DNA from: CAYNJG01 sp965216885
GTDB taxonomy: Bacteria; Planctomycetota; Planctomycetia; Pirellulales; Pirellulaceae
Length of the DNA: 64,000 nt
Direction: 5' to 3'
NCBI GenBank assembly: GCA_965216885.1
Contig: OZ244208.1
Location: 1,116,001-1,180,000, forward strand
The position numbers were made by a program, and so were the translations under genes. A model generated the notes under the pieces. That model saw only the letters and a list, made by a program, of their open reading frames with translations. It was not told the DNA's origin and searched no databases. This document shows, one piece after another, positions 1 through 8,272 of the stretch. The number at the start of each line of letters is the position of its first letter. Position 1 is the stretch's first letter.

Positions 1-3
1 CAG

Positions 4-1059
4 CTAGTTCGCGTCCGACGCAGTCTGTGATCCGCTTCGTGGCGAAACCTGAATCACCTCGATGTTGGTGAGGTGTCCTTTTCTCATGGCAGCTCCGCCC
101 ACTGCGAGCAATTGATGCTTCCGGGAAGCGGGGACGAGTTGATGAAAGAAGCGAGGAGTGGCGAGCTTCGCGGCCGTCAGCCAGTGTGTACCGTCTGCAC
201 TCAGGCAATGCACGCGACCATCCGTCCCGCTGACAAGGAGCCGGCCATCCAGGTTCCAGGCCGAAACGCCAAACCCGTTCATGCCTTCGCCGGGCAGCGT
301 GGGGCCATCGCTCCATGCCTTTTGCTCGGGATCATAAATCGAAACGGTTCGCTCGATATCGTGGTCTTCGTTCATACCACCTATGACGTAGAGCTTTCCA
401 TCACGGGTACTCGCGGCCAACGCGCGGCGCTGAAACGGGACTTTAAACTTCGTCCACGCGACCGGCTGCTGGCTGAGGTCCGCGACCAGAGCGTGATCGT
501 GCCACTCTCCGTCGTCGCCATCGCCGGTCAGATTCCAACCACCGACCACAAACAATCGATCGCCGATGACGACCGCGTCATGTGACGAACGCGGCGACGG
601 CAGTTTCGCGAGCGACGTCCACTTTTGGGTGGCGGGGTCGAAGCACGAGAACTTGTCGCTGGAATGCAGATCAGGCGACTCGACATCGTCGTTGAGGGCT
701 TGCAGGCCACCAATGCGATAGACTTTTCCGCGGTGCGCAACCAGGGGTAAGCCTTGCACAGGATCTTCGAATGGAAGGTTTTCCCATTCCGCGGAACCCT
801 CGACCGCGATGCGGCGGAAATGCTGGGAAAGATTGTGCTTCGAATGATCGTGGGCCGTGCCGGTGTGGCCACTGTACACATAAAGGTGTTTGTCGCAGAC
901 GACGGCCCCAAAGCTGGAGATGGCCTCGGGCAGGTCTGGATAGTCTCGCGCGGCGACGGGTGCTTTGGCTTTCACCGCAGCCGGAGTCTCGGCACTGACG
1001 GGAGGACAAACAGACGCGAGGATTGCAAGCAGCAGTCCAGCAGTAAATCGGGAGTTCAT
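4..1059 (-). CDS. Secreted Kelch-repeat beta-propeller protein
   Basis: The 351-residue product opens with a hydrophobic signal peptide (about residues 1-23, ending PPVSA) and continues with Kelch-type blades. Characteristic hydrophobic-GG turns are visible as YRIGG (about 115), FVVGG (about 170), YVIGG (about 226) and LAVGG (about 318), each followed by the downstream W/Y and Pro-Arg features of Kelch repeats (for example LPSPRSSHD). This is enough for a five- or six-bladed propeller. Kelch propellers are binding or sialidase-like scaffolds; I see no catalytic signature, so the function is unknown and the location is probably periplasmic or exported. The start ATG has AAGGA about 10 nt upstream. 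It is the last gene of a minus-strand run that includes the DUF1559 gene 46 nt upstream. Confidence 0.85.
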   Translation of the reverse strand: MNSRFTAGLLLAILASVCPPVSAETPAAVKAKAPVAARDYPDLPEAISSFGAVVCDKHLYVYSGHTGTAHDHSKHNLSQHFRRIAVEGSAEWENLPFEDPVQGLPLVAHRGKVYRIGGLQALNDDVESPDLHSSDKFSCFDPATQKWTSLAKLPSPRSSHDAVVIGDRLFVVGGWNLTGDGDDGEWHDHALVADLSQQPVAWTKFKVPFQRRALAASTRDGKLYVIGGMNEDHDIERTVSIYDPEQKAWSDGPTLPGEGMNGFGVSAWNLDGRLLVSGTDGRVHCLSADGTHWLTAAKLATPRFFHQLVPASRKHQLLAVGGAAMRKGHLTNIEVIQVSPRSGSQTASDAN

Positions 1060-1105
1060 GGAACAGACTTCCTTCGTGAGGTGGTGTTCGTTGTATCAGG
1101 TTGGA

Positions 1106-2002
1106 TTAACGACTCGAATGAGTCACTTCTTGTCCGGATCGTGTCACTAGTGCCGCTCGGACAGCGGGATCCGAATCGTTTGCGAGCATGTCGACAGAGC
1201 CATCAAGGAAGACGAAGTGGACGCCTCCGGGATGGTCGCTGCGAAAGGTTCGAGCGCTGTTGGGACTCGCGAACAAGTCCACGTTGTTGAAGAGCTTTGG
1301 CAAGTCCGCCGACATGTGTCCCCAAGCGAAGAACCAGTAGCCATTCGCCCAGGTCGTATCGCCCCACTTTGGAGATCCGTTCTTCTCGCCGCAGTCAGTC
1401 CACAGATATTCCACGTGACCGTAATTCACTTCGCCGAACAACAGCGTCTTGGAGGTGCCGTCGGTGATGTGACGATACGAGAGCGTGTAAGGTCGACCCG
1501 CAACCGGATTCCTGAAGGCGCCGTCGAGTCGGCCGTGGCCCGAATAGGTCGTTCGCGATGAGATCACATAGCTGCCGGCAGCGAGCACTTCGCCGCATTC
1601 GGTATCGGGAACCGGCCGGTTTGTGGACATCTCGGGACAAAGGAAAACAGGAACCGATTGACCGGTCACCAACGCGTTTTGCCTGTCCGTGATTGCGTTC
1701 TCAAGTTGATAGTTCGCGTACAACGCGCCCTCCTCGAGATACGGCAGCAGCAGGACTAGCGTGCTGCCGCGATTCTCGAATTGTGCTCCCGCCGTTGGCG
1801 GAGGAAGGTGATTGTTTGCGGAGGCGTAGTTGGCGGTCGCAAGTCCGATCTGCCGAAGGTTGTTTACACATTGCATCCGTCGAGCACTCGTACGTGCGGA
1901 CTGGACGGCCGGGAGCAATAGCGCTACCAGCATCCCAATGACGGCGATCACAACAAGCAATTCGACGAGTGTAAAACCGTTCCGACGGCACTTTCTCATC
2001 AT
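1106..2002 (-). CDS. DUF1559 pseudopilin-like protein (PEP-CTERM partner)
   Basis: The N-terminus carries a type IV prepilin signal (GFTLVELLVVIAVIGM, cleavage expected after the Gly) followed by a hydrophobic helix and the NNLRQIGLA segment typical of planctomycete DUF1559 proteins. The C-terminal HPGGVHFVFLDGSVDML is the usual H-x-G-G...DGS signature of the family. The protein is about 298 residues. A GTG at 2038 overlaps the upstream stop by four bases, but a GGAGGG Shine-Dalgarno at about 2007-2012 sits 4-7 nt before the ATG pair at 2002/1999, so the internal ATG is preferred. DUF1559 proteins are abundant and unexplained in Planctomycetes; a pilus or secretion role is inferred from the prepilin signal only. 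It directly follows a PEP-CTERM gene. Confidence 0.9.
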   Translation of the reverse strand: MMRKCRRNGFTLVELLVVIAVIGMLVALLLPAVQSARTSARRMQCVNNLRQIGLATANYASANNHLPPPTAGAQFENRGSTLVLLLPYLEEGALYANYQLENAITDRQNALVTGQSVPVFLCPEMSTNRPVPDTECGEVLAAGSYVISSRTTYSGHGRLDGAFRNPVAGRPYTLSYRHITDGTSKTLLFGEVNYGHVEYLWTDCGEKNGSPKWGDTTWANGYWFFAWGHMSADLPKLFNNVDLFASPNSARTFRSDHPGGVHFVFLDGSVDMLANDSDPAVRAALVTRSGQEVTHSSR

Positions 2003-2034
2003 GTTTCCCTCCGGGATTGCAACCGAACCTTCGT

Positions 2035-2952
2035 TCACCTACGTCGACGCGCGAATCCAATCCCCAGAACACCCAGTAGCAAACCAATTGCCGAAGCGGG
2101 CTCCGGCACGACTTCGTAGTCGATATTGATTTGGGCAACGGCGAGGTCGACGTTCGGCAAGTTTGGGTCACCGAGGAAGAACGACGGAATGCCCGTCTGG
2201 CTGCCCTGTGTCGATGAGTGCAAGGAAGCCACCGTGAAGAACAGACCGCCGGAGTCGACGCCGCGATTGACGTATTCGGCAACATTGGGGTTGGTGAGGT
2301 CCACGTTGAAACTCATCACCGTGTTCATGGGCACGATGTCGCCAGGGTTCAGTCCGGCAATCGAGCCAACGGCCCATGGGTCGGGATCGAAGCCTTCCGC
2401 CACATTGTTGGAAACATCGCGATAGCTCATGCCTGCCGCGACACCATCGGTCATGAATGCGTTGCGAACTCCTTCTGCCGCCGGATTCGCGAAAACGAAT
2501 GCCTCGGATTCTTCGAACGCGATAGGTCCCGGAGCCATGGGCCCAAACGATGGAAAGACGAAGCCGTTGCGAAGGCCAACTCCGTAGAGTTCAACGGGAC
2601 GGCCCGTGTCGGTATCCAGAGCTGGATTCAGGTACGAAGCAAATGGGTCGTAGGTCGGGTCATACTCGAAGGCATCGGCAGTGGCTGTTGTCAGTTCGAC
2701 GGACAGTGAAGTCACGGTCACGTTCGAAGTGGGAATGCCGGCGTCGGCCGTATTGAAACCCAGGATGATCTGTGCGTCGTGATCGTCGAAGGCGGGATTG
2801 AAAATGGCGCCGAAAGTCGAGCCGGTTAATCGGCTGCCGGCGGATGCATTGAACGGATAGTTCCAACGGTCGAAGGAAGCATCGAAGCGCGCGGATTGGG
2901 CGTGGGCCACTGTCGCGCAGGACAGCAGCACGAAGAAGAAAGCGATTCTCAT
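2035..2952 (-). CDS. PEP-CTERM sorted secreted protein
   Basis: The 305-residue protein has a clear signal peptide (residues 1-18, ending AHAQ) and a C-terminal PEP-CTERM signal: VPEPAS, then a Gly/Leu hydrophobic helix, then FARRRR at the very end. PEP-CTERM proteins are exported and processed by an exosortase; no exosortase gene is in this window. The middle region is Asn/Asp/Gly-rich with no family I recognise. It overlaps the GTG start option of the downstream DUF1559 gene, so the two are probably co-transcribed. The ATG start at 2952 lacks a strong Shine-Dalgarno. Confidence 0.85.
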   Translation of the reverse strand: MRIAFFFVLLSCATVAHAQSARFDASFDRWNYPFNASAGSRLTGSTFGAIFNPAFDDHDAQIILGFNTADAGIPTSNVTVTSLSVELTTATADAFEYDPTYDPFASYLNPALDTDTGRPVELYGVGLRNGFVFPSFGPMAPGPIAFEESEAFVFANPAAEGVRNAFMTDGVAAGMSYRDVSNNVAEGFDPDPWAVGSIAGLNPGDIVPMNTVMSFNVDLTNPNVAEYVNRGVDSGGLFFTVASLHSSTQGSQTGIPSFFLGDPNLPNVDLAVAQINIDYEVVPEPASAIGLLLGVLGIGFARRRR

Positions 2953-3434
2953 TGATGAAACTCAGTACAGCAATTAACCGTTGCTGGACCAATTCCATCC
3001 TGGGAGAGCCAGCAACAAATGGGAAAGCCACCGATTCCAGATGGAGGCGGCACAATGCTGGCTGGCTGATACGGTCTTGGCTGCGACAGGTGTGCACAAG
3101 TCCGTTGATTTGGCTGGCTGCAATAACGTTAACGCTACTGAGACTCATTGTCAATAAGAAAAATGTACTGGAGTCCGGCCGCCGGCCCCGCGGCATCATG
3201 GGGAAGCCTCAATGGACCTGAGGGGGAGGTTAACTCAGGGTAACCGTGCGTGAGGCATGTCTCGCATCACTCGAAGAGGGAGCCCACGTTAAAGGGGCTG
3301 AACCACGACGCTCGCGACAAAGCGCCGTTTAGGCTGTCTCCGTTTAGCCTGTCTCGGAAACTGCATCGATGAACGCGGCGCTCAATACGGCAGAGTCTCT
3401 GGCTGAATGGCTGGAGTTCCTGTGCCTGAGATTT
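2953..3434. other. Intergenic region with a short tandem duplication
   Basis: This 482-bp stretch separates two minus-strand genes and should hold the promoter of the PEP-CTERM/DUF1559 pair. A near-perfect duplication of CGTTTAGGCTGTCTC lies at 3327-3341 and 3341-3355 (one mismatch). Small open frames here show no recognisable protein features, so none is called. Confidence 0.5.
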
Positions 3435-4058
3435 TCAGGTGACGGTTCCGTCGGCACGATTGAGTTGCCCCACGGATTGATTCAGCCAATCCAGCTGCCG
3501 CGCGTTGAGCGCAACCGCAAGTTCAATCACCGAGCGTAAGCGTACTTTCTTGAGGCAGCTTTGCTTGTGCTTGTCCACTGTCTGGTAGGAGATGCCAAGA
3601 TGGCTAGCGACCGATTTTGAAGATGCCCCTTTGAGTAGTTCGCAGATGACTTCCCGTTCCCTTTCGGACCATGCATGAATACCTTGCCGCAAGTCCGTCT
3701 GCTTCCGATCCCTCTCAAGGACTAGATCTGTGATTTGATTCAGTTGCTCCGCTTCGGTTGCATCCACCACAGCCGTGACCCCTAGCGCAATGGCTTGAGC
3801 GATCGTCTTTGCTGACGCAGGGGAATCTGCGAGGCAAACAATTGGAAGCTGTATGTTCAGGGTGAGCATCGTTTTGATGTGTTGATAGCCGTCCCCAAAG
3901 AGGTCGACCAAGTCACACACAAAACAGCCGGCGGTGTCCGATGCGGTAAACACATGCCAGTTGAAGCCGTCGGAAATCGTTACGACGTTTTGTTGGGCGG
4001 CGAGGAGGCTACGGATTCTGTCATTCCCGACAAGAGTGACCGTTGGAAAGGGGGGCAT
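3435..4058 (-). CDS. LuxR-family regulator with degenerate receiver domain
   Basis: Residues about 130-190 form a LuxR/FixJ helix-turn-helix (SEREREVICELLKGASSKSVASHLGIS, then TVDKHK). Residues 1-115 have the alternating beta/alpha pattern of a response-regulator receiver (VTLVGND, CFVCDLVDLFGDG, PIVCLADS), but the conserved switch lysine near the end is replaced by VVDAT and the N-terminal acidic pair is reduced to one Asp. It is therefore probably a pseudo-receiver controlled without classical phosphorylation. It is transcribed divergently from a similar regulator 210 bp away; no histidine kinase is adjacent. Confidence 0.8.
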   Translation of the reverse strand: MPPFPTVTLVGNDRIRSLLAAQQNVVTISDGFNWHVFTASDTAGCFVCDLVDLFGDGYQHIKTMLTLNIQLPIVCLADSPASAKTIAQAIALGVTAVVDATEAEQLNQITDLVLERDRKQTDLRQGIHAWSEREREVICELLKGASSKSVASHLGISYQTVDKHKQSCLKKVRLRSVIELAVALNARQLDWLNQSVGQLNRADGTVT

Positions 4059-4268
4059 GGTGATTCTTTTGCGTGGGGGTGTTCGTTGATAAATTCCTGT
4101 TTTAACTCAGTAAATTCTGGTTTCTACCACCAAGGAATTGGCGATATACCCCCTGGCGGGATGGAGCATAAAACACGCATACTGAATTCGTGATTCGTTG
4201 CATCTTCTTCTGCTCCATGGTCGATGCTAGTACCAGGAAGATAGCTGAAACTGTTACGAGGCAAGTAC
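4059..4268. promoter_or_regulatory. Divergent promoter region between two LuxR-type genes
   Basis: The 210-bp spacer between two divergently transcribed regulators must contain both promoters. A TTGATA element near 4088 could serve as a plus-strand -35 box, but no convincing -10 box follows, so exact promoters are not assigned. The plus-strand gene has GAGG 7 nt before its ATG. Confidence 0.35.
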
Positions 4269-4970
4269 ATGGACATTGAATCCCAAGAGCATGAATCGCT
4301 GGTCATCGTTGTCAGCACAAACGACGAACGGCGTGAGCTGGCCAAGACAATGATTGAGGCTTCGCGGTACAGCGTTCACGTTGCATCTTCCGCGGAAGGT
4401 CTGATGTCTATCATCAATCGCTACTCCAAAATCGATTGTGTGGTCTCCGACGACTGGCTTGAAAACGGCGTCCGGGCAACGGATGTATTACTGCGATTTC
4501 TGGATGAGGGGCACGACATACCATTTGTGTTATTGTCGACTTCGAATTCGAATACCGACGTCGTTCTGGACGCCGCACAGCTCGGCGTGGTTGATGTCAT
4601 ACCTGACGATTTTGCTCGACCTCAATTGCTGGAAGCTGTCGACAAGGCGTCCCGTCTTCAGTCGCAGTGTTCGCAACGACGGGCGGTTCGCGACAATCTG
4701 AAAAAACTCAATACGCTCTCGATTCGTGAGCGTCGAATCCTGGAGTTGGCGACGATTGGCCTGCCCAATAAATCGATCGCATCCCGGCTGAGTGTTTCGG
4801 TAAAAACAATCGAGCGATGTCGGAAAGCGGCGTATGAAAAACTCGAGGTTCGAACCACGGCCGAGATGGCATGTGCGGTGACGATGGCCAAACTCCACGA
4901 CGTCTTCCTGCCCAACTTTGGGTTTGCAAAAAAGTTGGTCCCAAGTGAGTCGCACGCAGGACACTATTGA
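4269..4970 (+). CDS. FixJ/LuxR-type response regulator with atypical receiver
   Basis: The 233-residue protein has an N-terminal receiver-like domain (VIVVSTNDERR at about 12-22, the probable phospho-acceptor strand CVVSDDWLENG at about 57-67, and a Ser/Thr position in VLLSTSN) and a C-terminal LuxR helix-turn-helix (SIRERRILELATIGLPNKSI, then SVSVKTIERCRKAAYEKL). The expected lysine-proline after beta-5 is replaced by VIPDD, so activation by phosphorylation is doubtful. A GAGG Shine-Dalgarno lies 7 nt before the ATG. The neighbouring divergent gene has the same architecture and the same missing lysine. Confidence 0.85.
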   Translation: MDIESQEHESLVIVVSTNDERRELAKTMIEASRYSVHVASSAEGLMSIINRYSKIDCVVSDDWLENGVRATDVLLRFLDEGHDIPFVLLSTSNSNTDVVLDAAQLGVVDVIPDDFARPQLLEAVDKASRLQSQCSQRRAVRDNLKKLNTLSIRERRILELATIGLPNKSIASRLSVSVKTIERCRKAAYEKLEVRTTAEMACAVTMAKLHDVFLPNFGFAKKLVPSESHAGHY

Positions 4971-5367
4971 TTGTCGTTATTGCATTTATTTTCTACATCG
5001 CATGTCACTGCGCCACAACACAGGTTGTCGAGCCGCCGTTTCATGTCGTCAGGCTGACAACGCTTCGTTCCTGAAGCTAACTGGGTAGCTCACCGACGCT
5101 TTTGTTGACGGTGAGTTGCGACCGACGCCAAGCCGTCTGTTGGGTTGGATTCGCTCGGGTCAGCCATCTATATCGTATCGTATTGCAGATATTAATTCTG
5201 CATCGAGCGCCCTTCTTCTGGGTGGGGTATTCGCTTATACTACGATTAAACGGCTGCCGGCGGGCATGCGAAAAGAGGCGGTGAGTTGACGCATAGCGTG
5301 CGGTCAGCCCACCGATTCGGCAGCGCAGCCAATCAAGCTTCTGGTCTGCGTGACGGAAAGTAGAAAA
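4971..5367. other. Intergenic region, no gene recognised
   Basis: About 400 bp follow the LuxR-type gene. I see no conserved protein, tRNA or strong terminator hairpin here. It may hold the promoter of the small gene that begins at 5368. Confidence 0.4.
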
Positions 5368-5595
5368 ATGAGCGAACTTGCTGACGACTACCTGATGGCC
5401 TCCTTGCCCTCCATTGCCTATAAGCGTGAGCTGTTTCAACTGAAGAATGGTCAGTGGTGTGCCAAGGCGGTCATTGACCGTCATGACTATCGCGAATTCC
5501 CATTGGCTGGAATCGCCGGCACACCGATCGGCGCCGTTAACAGACTTCGCCGATTCATCGACATCAGTATGGAAAGCGTTGCCGGCACGGGATAA
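5368..5595 (+). CDS. Small hypothetical protein (75 residues)
   Basis: The product begins MSELADDYLMA and has a compact basic core (LKNGQWCAKAVIDRHDYREF, then GAVNRLRRFIDIS) that reads as a small folded domain rather than random translation. The ATG at 5368 is preferred over an in-frame GTG at 5350; a weak GGAAAG lies about 10 nt upstream. I do not recognise the family. The heptamer repeat array starts only 17 bp after its stop. Confidence 0.45.
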   Translation: MSELADDYLMASLPSIAYKRELFQLKNGQWCAKAVIDRHDYREFPLAGIAGTPIGAVNRLRRFIDISMESVAGTG

Positions 5596-5611
5596 TGGCG
5601 AGGACGCTGCA

Positions 5612-5667
5612 GATGTCAGATGTCCGATGTCCGATGTCCGATGTCCGATGTCCGATGTCCGATGTCT
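5612..5667. repeat. Heptanucleotide tandem repeat (GATGTCC), 8 units
   Basis: Eight consecutive 7-bp units run without interruption: the first ends in A (GATGTCA), six are perfect GATGTCC and the last is GATGTCT. The array lies between the convergent small gene at 5368 and the glycosyltransferase operon. The rest of the spacer (5668-5868) shows nothing recognisable. A second heptamer family with the same core copy number is at 15304-15366. Confidence 0.95.
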
Positions 5668-5868
5668 GGTCGCGGCCCCCTGCGAAGGATTGCCCGACAA
5701 GCGAGTGACAGTCTAGCGGCCCCGACGTTGCTGGTCGTAAGCGTATCGACGCATTGGCTTGAACGAGCGAAGCCGAGAACCGTATCGTTCCGTTGTGAAC
5801 GAGCTCGATAGGCGCCGCAGTGCCGATTCCTCAATCGACCGTCAGAAGGCTTGGCGCAAGAGCAGCGA

Positions 5869-6798
5869 TCAAGCGACCGCGGAGGAAGACTGGGTTATGG
5901 CTGCCTGCTGTTGATGCGGCTTGGCAACCCGTCGCATGTTGATGGCGACGCGTCGAAGTATCACGAGCGGATCGCGCCAGACGGCCCACAGGTTCCAGCC
6001 CCAGCCCCATAACATATTGTGCTTTGAACGCAGGGCGGCCGCATAAGTCCACGCCATTTGTGCAGTCGTGACGCGGTTTAAATCGCGAGACTGGGCGTTG
6101 ATATCCAGTTCCTTGCCGGCGCGGATGTACAGGCGAACTTCATCGTATGCCTTGGGCACACTCAATGTTTGCGTCGCGCTGTTGGCCAATTCGCGAATGT
6201 CGGTCAGATACTCCGGCAGCATCATGGCGTCGCCGCGCTGCACGAGTTTTACAAACAGGTCGAAGTCCTGTGCAAACGCGTACTCTTCGTCGTACCCTCC
6301 CGCGTCGACAGCAACCTGCCTGCGAAACATTGTGGCCGAGTTGGAGAATGGATTTTCCCACGCCATGCGATTGCGTATCTCGACGGGTTCCGTTGGTCGA
6401 AGCGTTCGGTTTACTTCGACGCCGTCGCCATCAATCCAACGGCACCATGTTCCGGCAAGCACGATGTTCGGGTTCTGATCGAGGCTGGCGACCAGACGTT
6501 CCAGGTGCATCGGGTGCCAGACGTCGTCCGCGTCGAGAATCGCCACGTACTCGCCGGTGGCCTCCTGAAAGGCTTTCTGCAGAGCGGGAGTACGACCGAG
6601 ATTTTCCTTGTACTGGCTGAGCTTACAGCGGGGATCCAGATCGCCCAGCAATTCGATGCTGTCGTCGGCCGATCCATTGTCCAGCAGGATATGCTCGAAG
6701 TCCGTAAACGTCTGTTTGTTCAGACTGTCGACGGCCAGCTTGAGGTATTTTCCCGGGTTGTAGGATGTTGTTAGCACACTAACTTTGGGAGTCGTCAT
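5869..6798 (-). CDS. Family 2 glycosyltransferase
   Basis: The protein begins MTTPKVSVLTTSYNPGKYL, the classic GT2 start, followed by ILLDNGSADDS and the nucleotide-sugar/metal-binding AILDADDVWHP (DxD-type) at about residues 85-95. A later GGYDEEYAFAQDFDLFVKL segment matches the GT2 acceptor region. The C-terminus has amphipathic Trp-rich helices that may bind membrane. The ATG at 6798 has AGGA 7 nt upstream; an ATG at 6804 and a TTG at 6819 are weaker. It is the last gene of the CDP-sugar operon and probably transfers the sugar made by it to a surface glycan. Confidence 0.9.
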   Translation of the reverse strand: MTTPKVSVLTTSYNPGKYLKLAVDSLNKQTFTDFEHILLDNGSADDSIELLGDLDPRCKLSQYKENLGRTPALQKAFQEATGEYVAILDADDVWHPMHLERLVASLDQNPNIVLAGTWCRWIDGDGVEVNRTLRPTEPVEIRNRMAWENPFSNSATMFRRQVAVDAGGYDEEYAFAQDFDLFVKLVQRGDAMMLPEYLTDIRELANSATQTLSVPKAYDEVRLYIRAGKELDINAQSRDLNRVTTAQMAWTYAAALRSKHNMLWGWGWNLWAVWRDPLVILRRVAINMRRVAKPHQQQAAITQSSSAVA

Positions 6799-6849
6799 CG
6801 TCATTTCCTGTTTGGACAAATGAGAACCGGTTCGAACACTGAACAGCGG

Positions 6850-7818
6850 TCAGTTGTCGTCCGCAAACGCCGATTGGCAAAGTCGCAGCGTCGCGTCTAT
6901 TTCCCCGGCGACGTTGTTTTCCAATTGGAATCCCGTTCCTTTGAGCCGATCGATTTTGTAGACCAATGAATTCGTGGCGGCAACGGCCTGCTCGTCCTTG
7001 CTGGGTGTGGGCCGCCTGATTTCCAACGACTTTCCAAAGCATTGGTTGTATTGCGTGGCGACCCGTTGAGCAACCTCGTAGATGGACGGTGCCCATTCGC
7101 CCCCTACGTTGATAATTCCGTCGTGAAGCGGATCAGACGGGACGCTCAACAGATGGTTGACGGCGCGGCCAACGTCTTCGAGCGTCACGAAGTCTCGGGT
7201 CTGCAGTCCGGCCGAGCGCAGCGTCAGGTGCCCATCGGTTACTGCCTGACGACAGAGATCGTTGACGAGCAATGACCAACGATCAACATGTGGATGTGCC
7301 GGGGCGCCAAAGCTGTTGGACAGACGAATGACGATCCCCTCGATGCGGCCTTTGGCATGGGCAGCCAGTACGACATCCTCGGCGGCGCGATGGCTGGTTG
7401 CGTAGGGGTGGATGGGCCTCGCGAACGTGGTTTCGTCGAAGGTACCGACCAGCGGGGACGCGTAGACATGGGCGGTCGAAAAATACACAAACCTGCGAAC
7501 GCCGGCCGCAATGGCAGCTTCCACCATGCGGACACTGGCCACGCCATTCATCTTCAGCGCGCCGACCGGGTCGGTAGCGGCGTCGATTTCATTCATCGCT
7601 GCGGCATGCACAACCGAGTCGACGCCGTCGCAGATGGAAGTCAGTTGCTCGGTGGAGTCCCAGTCGGTGGTGGCGCAGGTCGCTTCCGGTAACCACGCCG
7701 GAGCCTCGCGCCGGGCACGTGACCCCAGAACAACCGAATTCCCGTTTGCGGACAGTGCTTGCGCAACGCGACCGCCGACATAACCAAAGCCGCCAGTAAT
7801 CAGGACGCTGCGGTGCAT
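6850..7818 (-). CDS. NAD-dependent epimerase/dehydratase (SDR family)
   Basis: The Rossmann motif VLITGGFGYVGGRVA is at residues 5-19, and the SDR catalytic residues are seen as YFSTAHVYA and YATSHRAAED (Tyr-x3 followed by an unusual His in the usual Lys position). Length of about 322 residues fits extended SDR enzymes. The ATG at 7818 begins one base after the stop of the upstream epimerase gene; longer in-frame starts would overlap that gene. By context it probably reduces or epimerises the 4-keto sugar intermediate. The replaced Lys makes catalytic activity less certain; a binding or altered role is possible. Confidence 0.85.
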   Translation of the reverse strand: MHRSVLITGGFGYVGGRVAQALSANGNSVVLGSRARREAPAWLPEATCATTDWDSTEQLTSICDGVDSVVHAAAMNEIDAATDPVGALKMNGVASVRMVEAAIAAGVRRFVYFSTAHVYASPLVGTFDETTFARPIHPYATSHRAAEDVVLAAHAKGRIEGIVIRLSNSFGAPAHPHVDRWSLLVNDLCRQAVTDGHLTLRSAGLQTRDFVTLEDVGRAVNHLLSVPSDPLHDGIINVGGEWAPSIYEVAQRVATQYNQCFGKSLEIRRPTPSKDEQAVAATNSLVYKIDRLKGTGFQLENNVAGEIDATLRLCQSAFADDN

Positions 7819-7819
7819 T

Positions 7820-8269
7820 CTATCGGTTCTTGATCGCCCAATCATACGGGATGGATGGATCGTCAACGGCTTTTCGATCAGTGGTCGTGGGATCGTGCGG
7901 CGTTGATGCGCAGTTGGCGACGAGCGCCGCTTCGGTTCCGATTCCCTTGAAGCCTGACCAGATCATGGGCGGAACGGTGACAAGGTTGTAGTTGTCCGGA
8001 CCCATGAAGAACTCGTTTACTTCGCCTTTGGTCGAACTGCCCTCGCGGTCATCGAAGAGCACGAACTTAATTCGCCCATGCGGAACCGTGTAGTTCAGCG
8101 TCATGACTTTCTGCAAGTGCCAGCCTTTGATTGCCCCCGGGTACACGCAGGAGAAATAGATTTCACCAAACGACACGAAGTGCGGTGCATCCGAACGCAA
8201 CATGTGCATGACTTTGCCACGCTCGTCGGGAAACTGCCTGAGCGGCGATACGATGACTCCGTCGATCAT
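7820..8269 (-). CDS. RmlC-like dTDP-4-dehydrorhamnose 3,5-epimerase family cupin
   Basis: The 149-residue protein has the RmlC cupin pattern: DERGKVMHML, the GAIKGWHLQK strand with the active-site-type His, HGRIKFVLFDDR and VPPMIWSGFKGI. It is shorter than typical RmlC (about 180). It lies three bases downstream of rfbG and one base upstream of the SDR gene, so in context it probably epimerises a CDP-4-keto-6-deoxy sugar rather than the dTDP sugar. An AGGGA Shine-Dalgarno lies 6 nt before the ATG. Confidence 0.85.
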   Translation of the reverse strand: MIDGVIVSPLRQFPDERGKVMHMLRSDAPHFVSFGEIYFSCVYPGAIKGWHLQKVMTLNYTVPHGRIKFVLFDDREGSSTKGEVNEFFMGPDNYNLVTVPPMIWSGFKGIGTEAALVANCASTPHDPTTTDRKAVDDPSIPYDWAIKNR

Positions 8270-8272
8270 GGC

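Noticed and set aside
2952..3221. 89-codon plus-strand frame upstream of the PEP-CTERM gene
   Set aside because: Its composition has no domain features and it lies in the promoter side of the minus-strand gene; the start has no ribosome site.
5077..5700. Minus-strand 207-codon frame through the heptamer array
   Set aside because: It starts in the tandem repeat (HRTSDIG peptides), covers the small plus-strand gene and lacks any recognisable domain.
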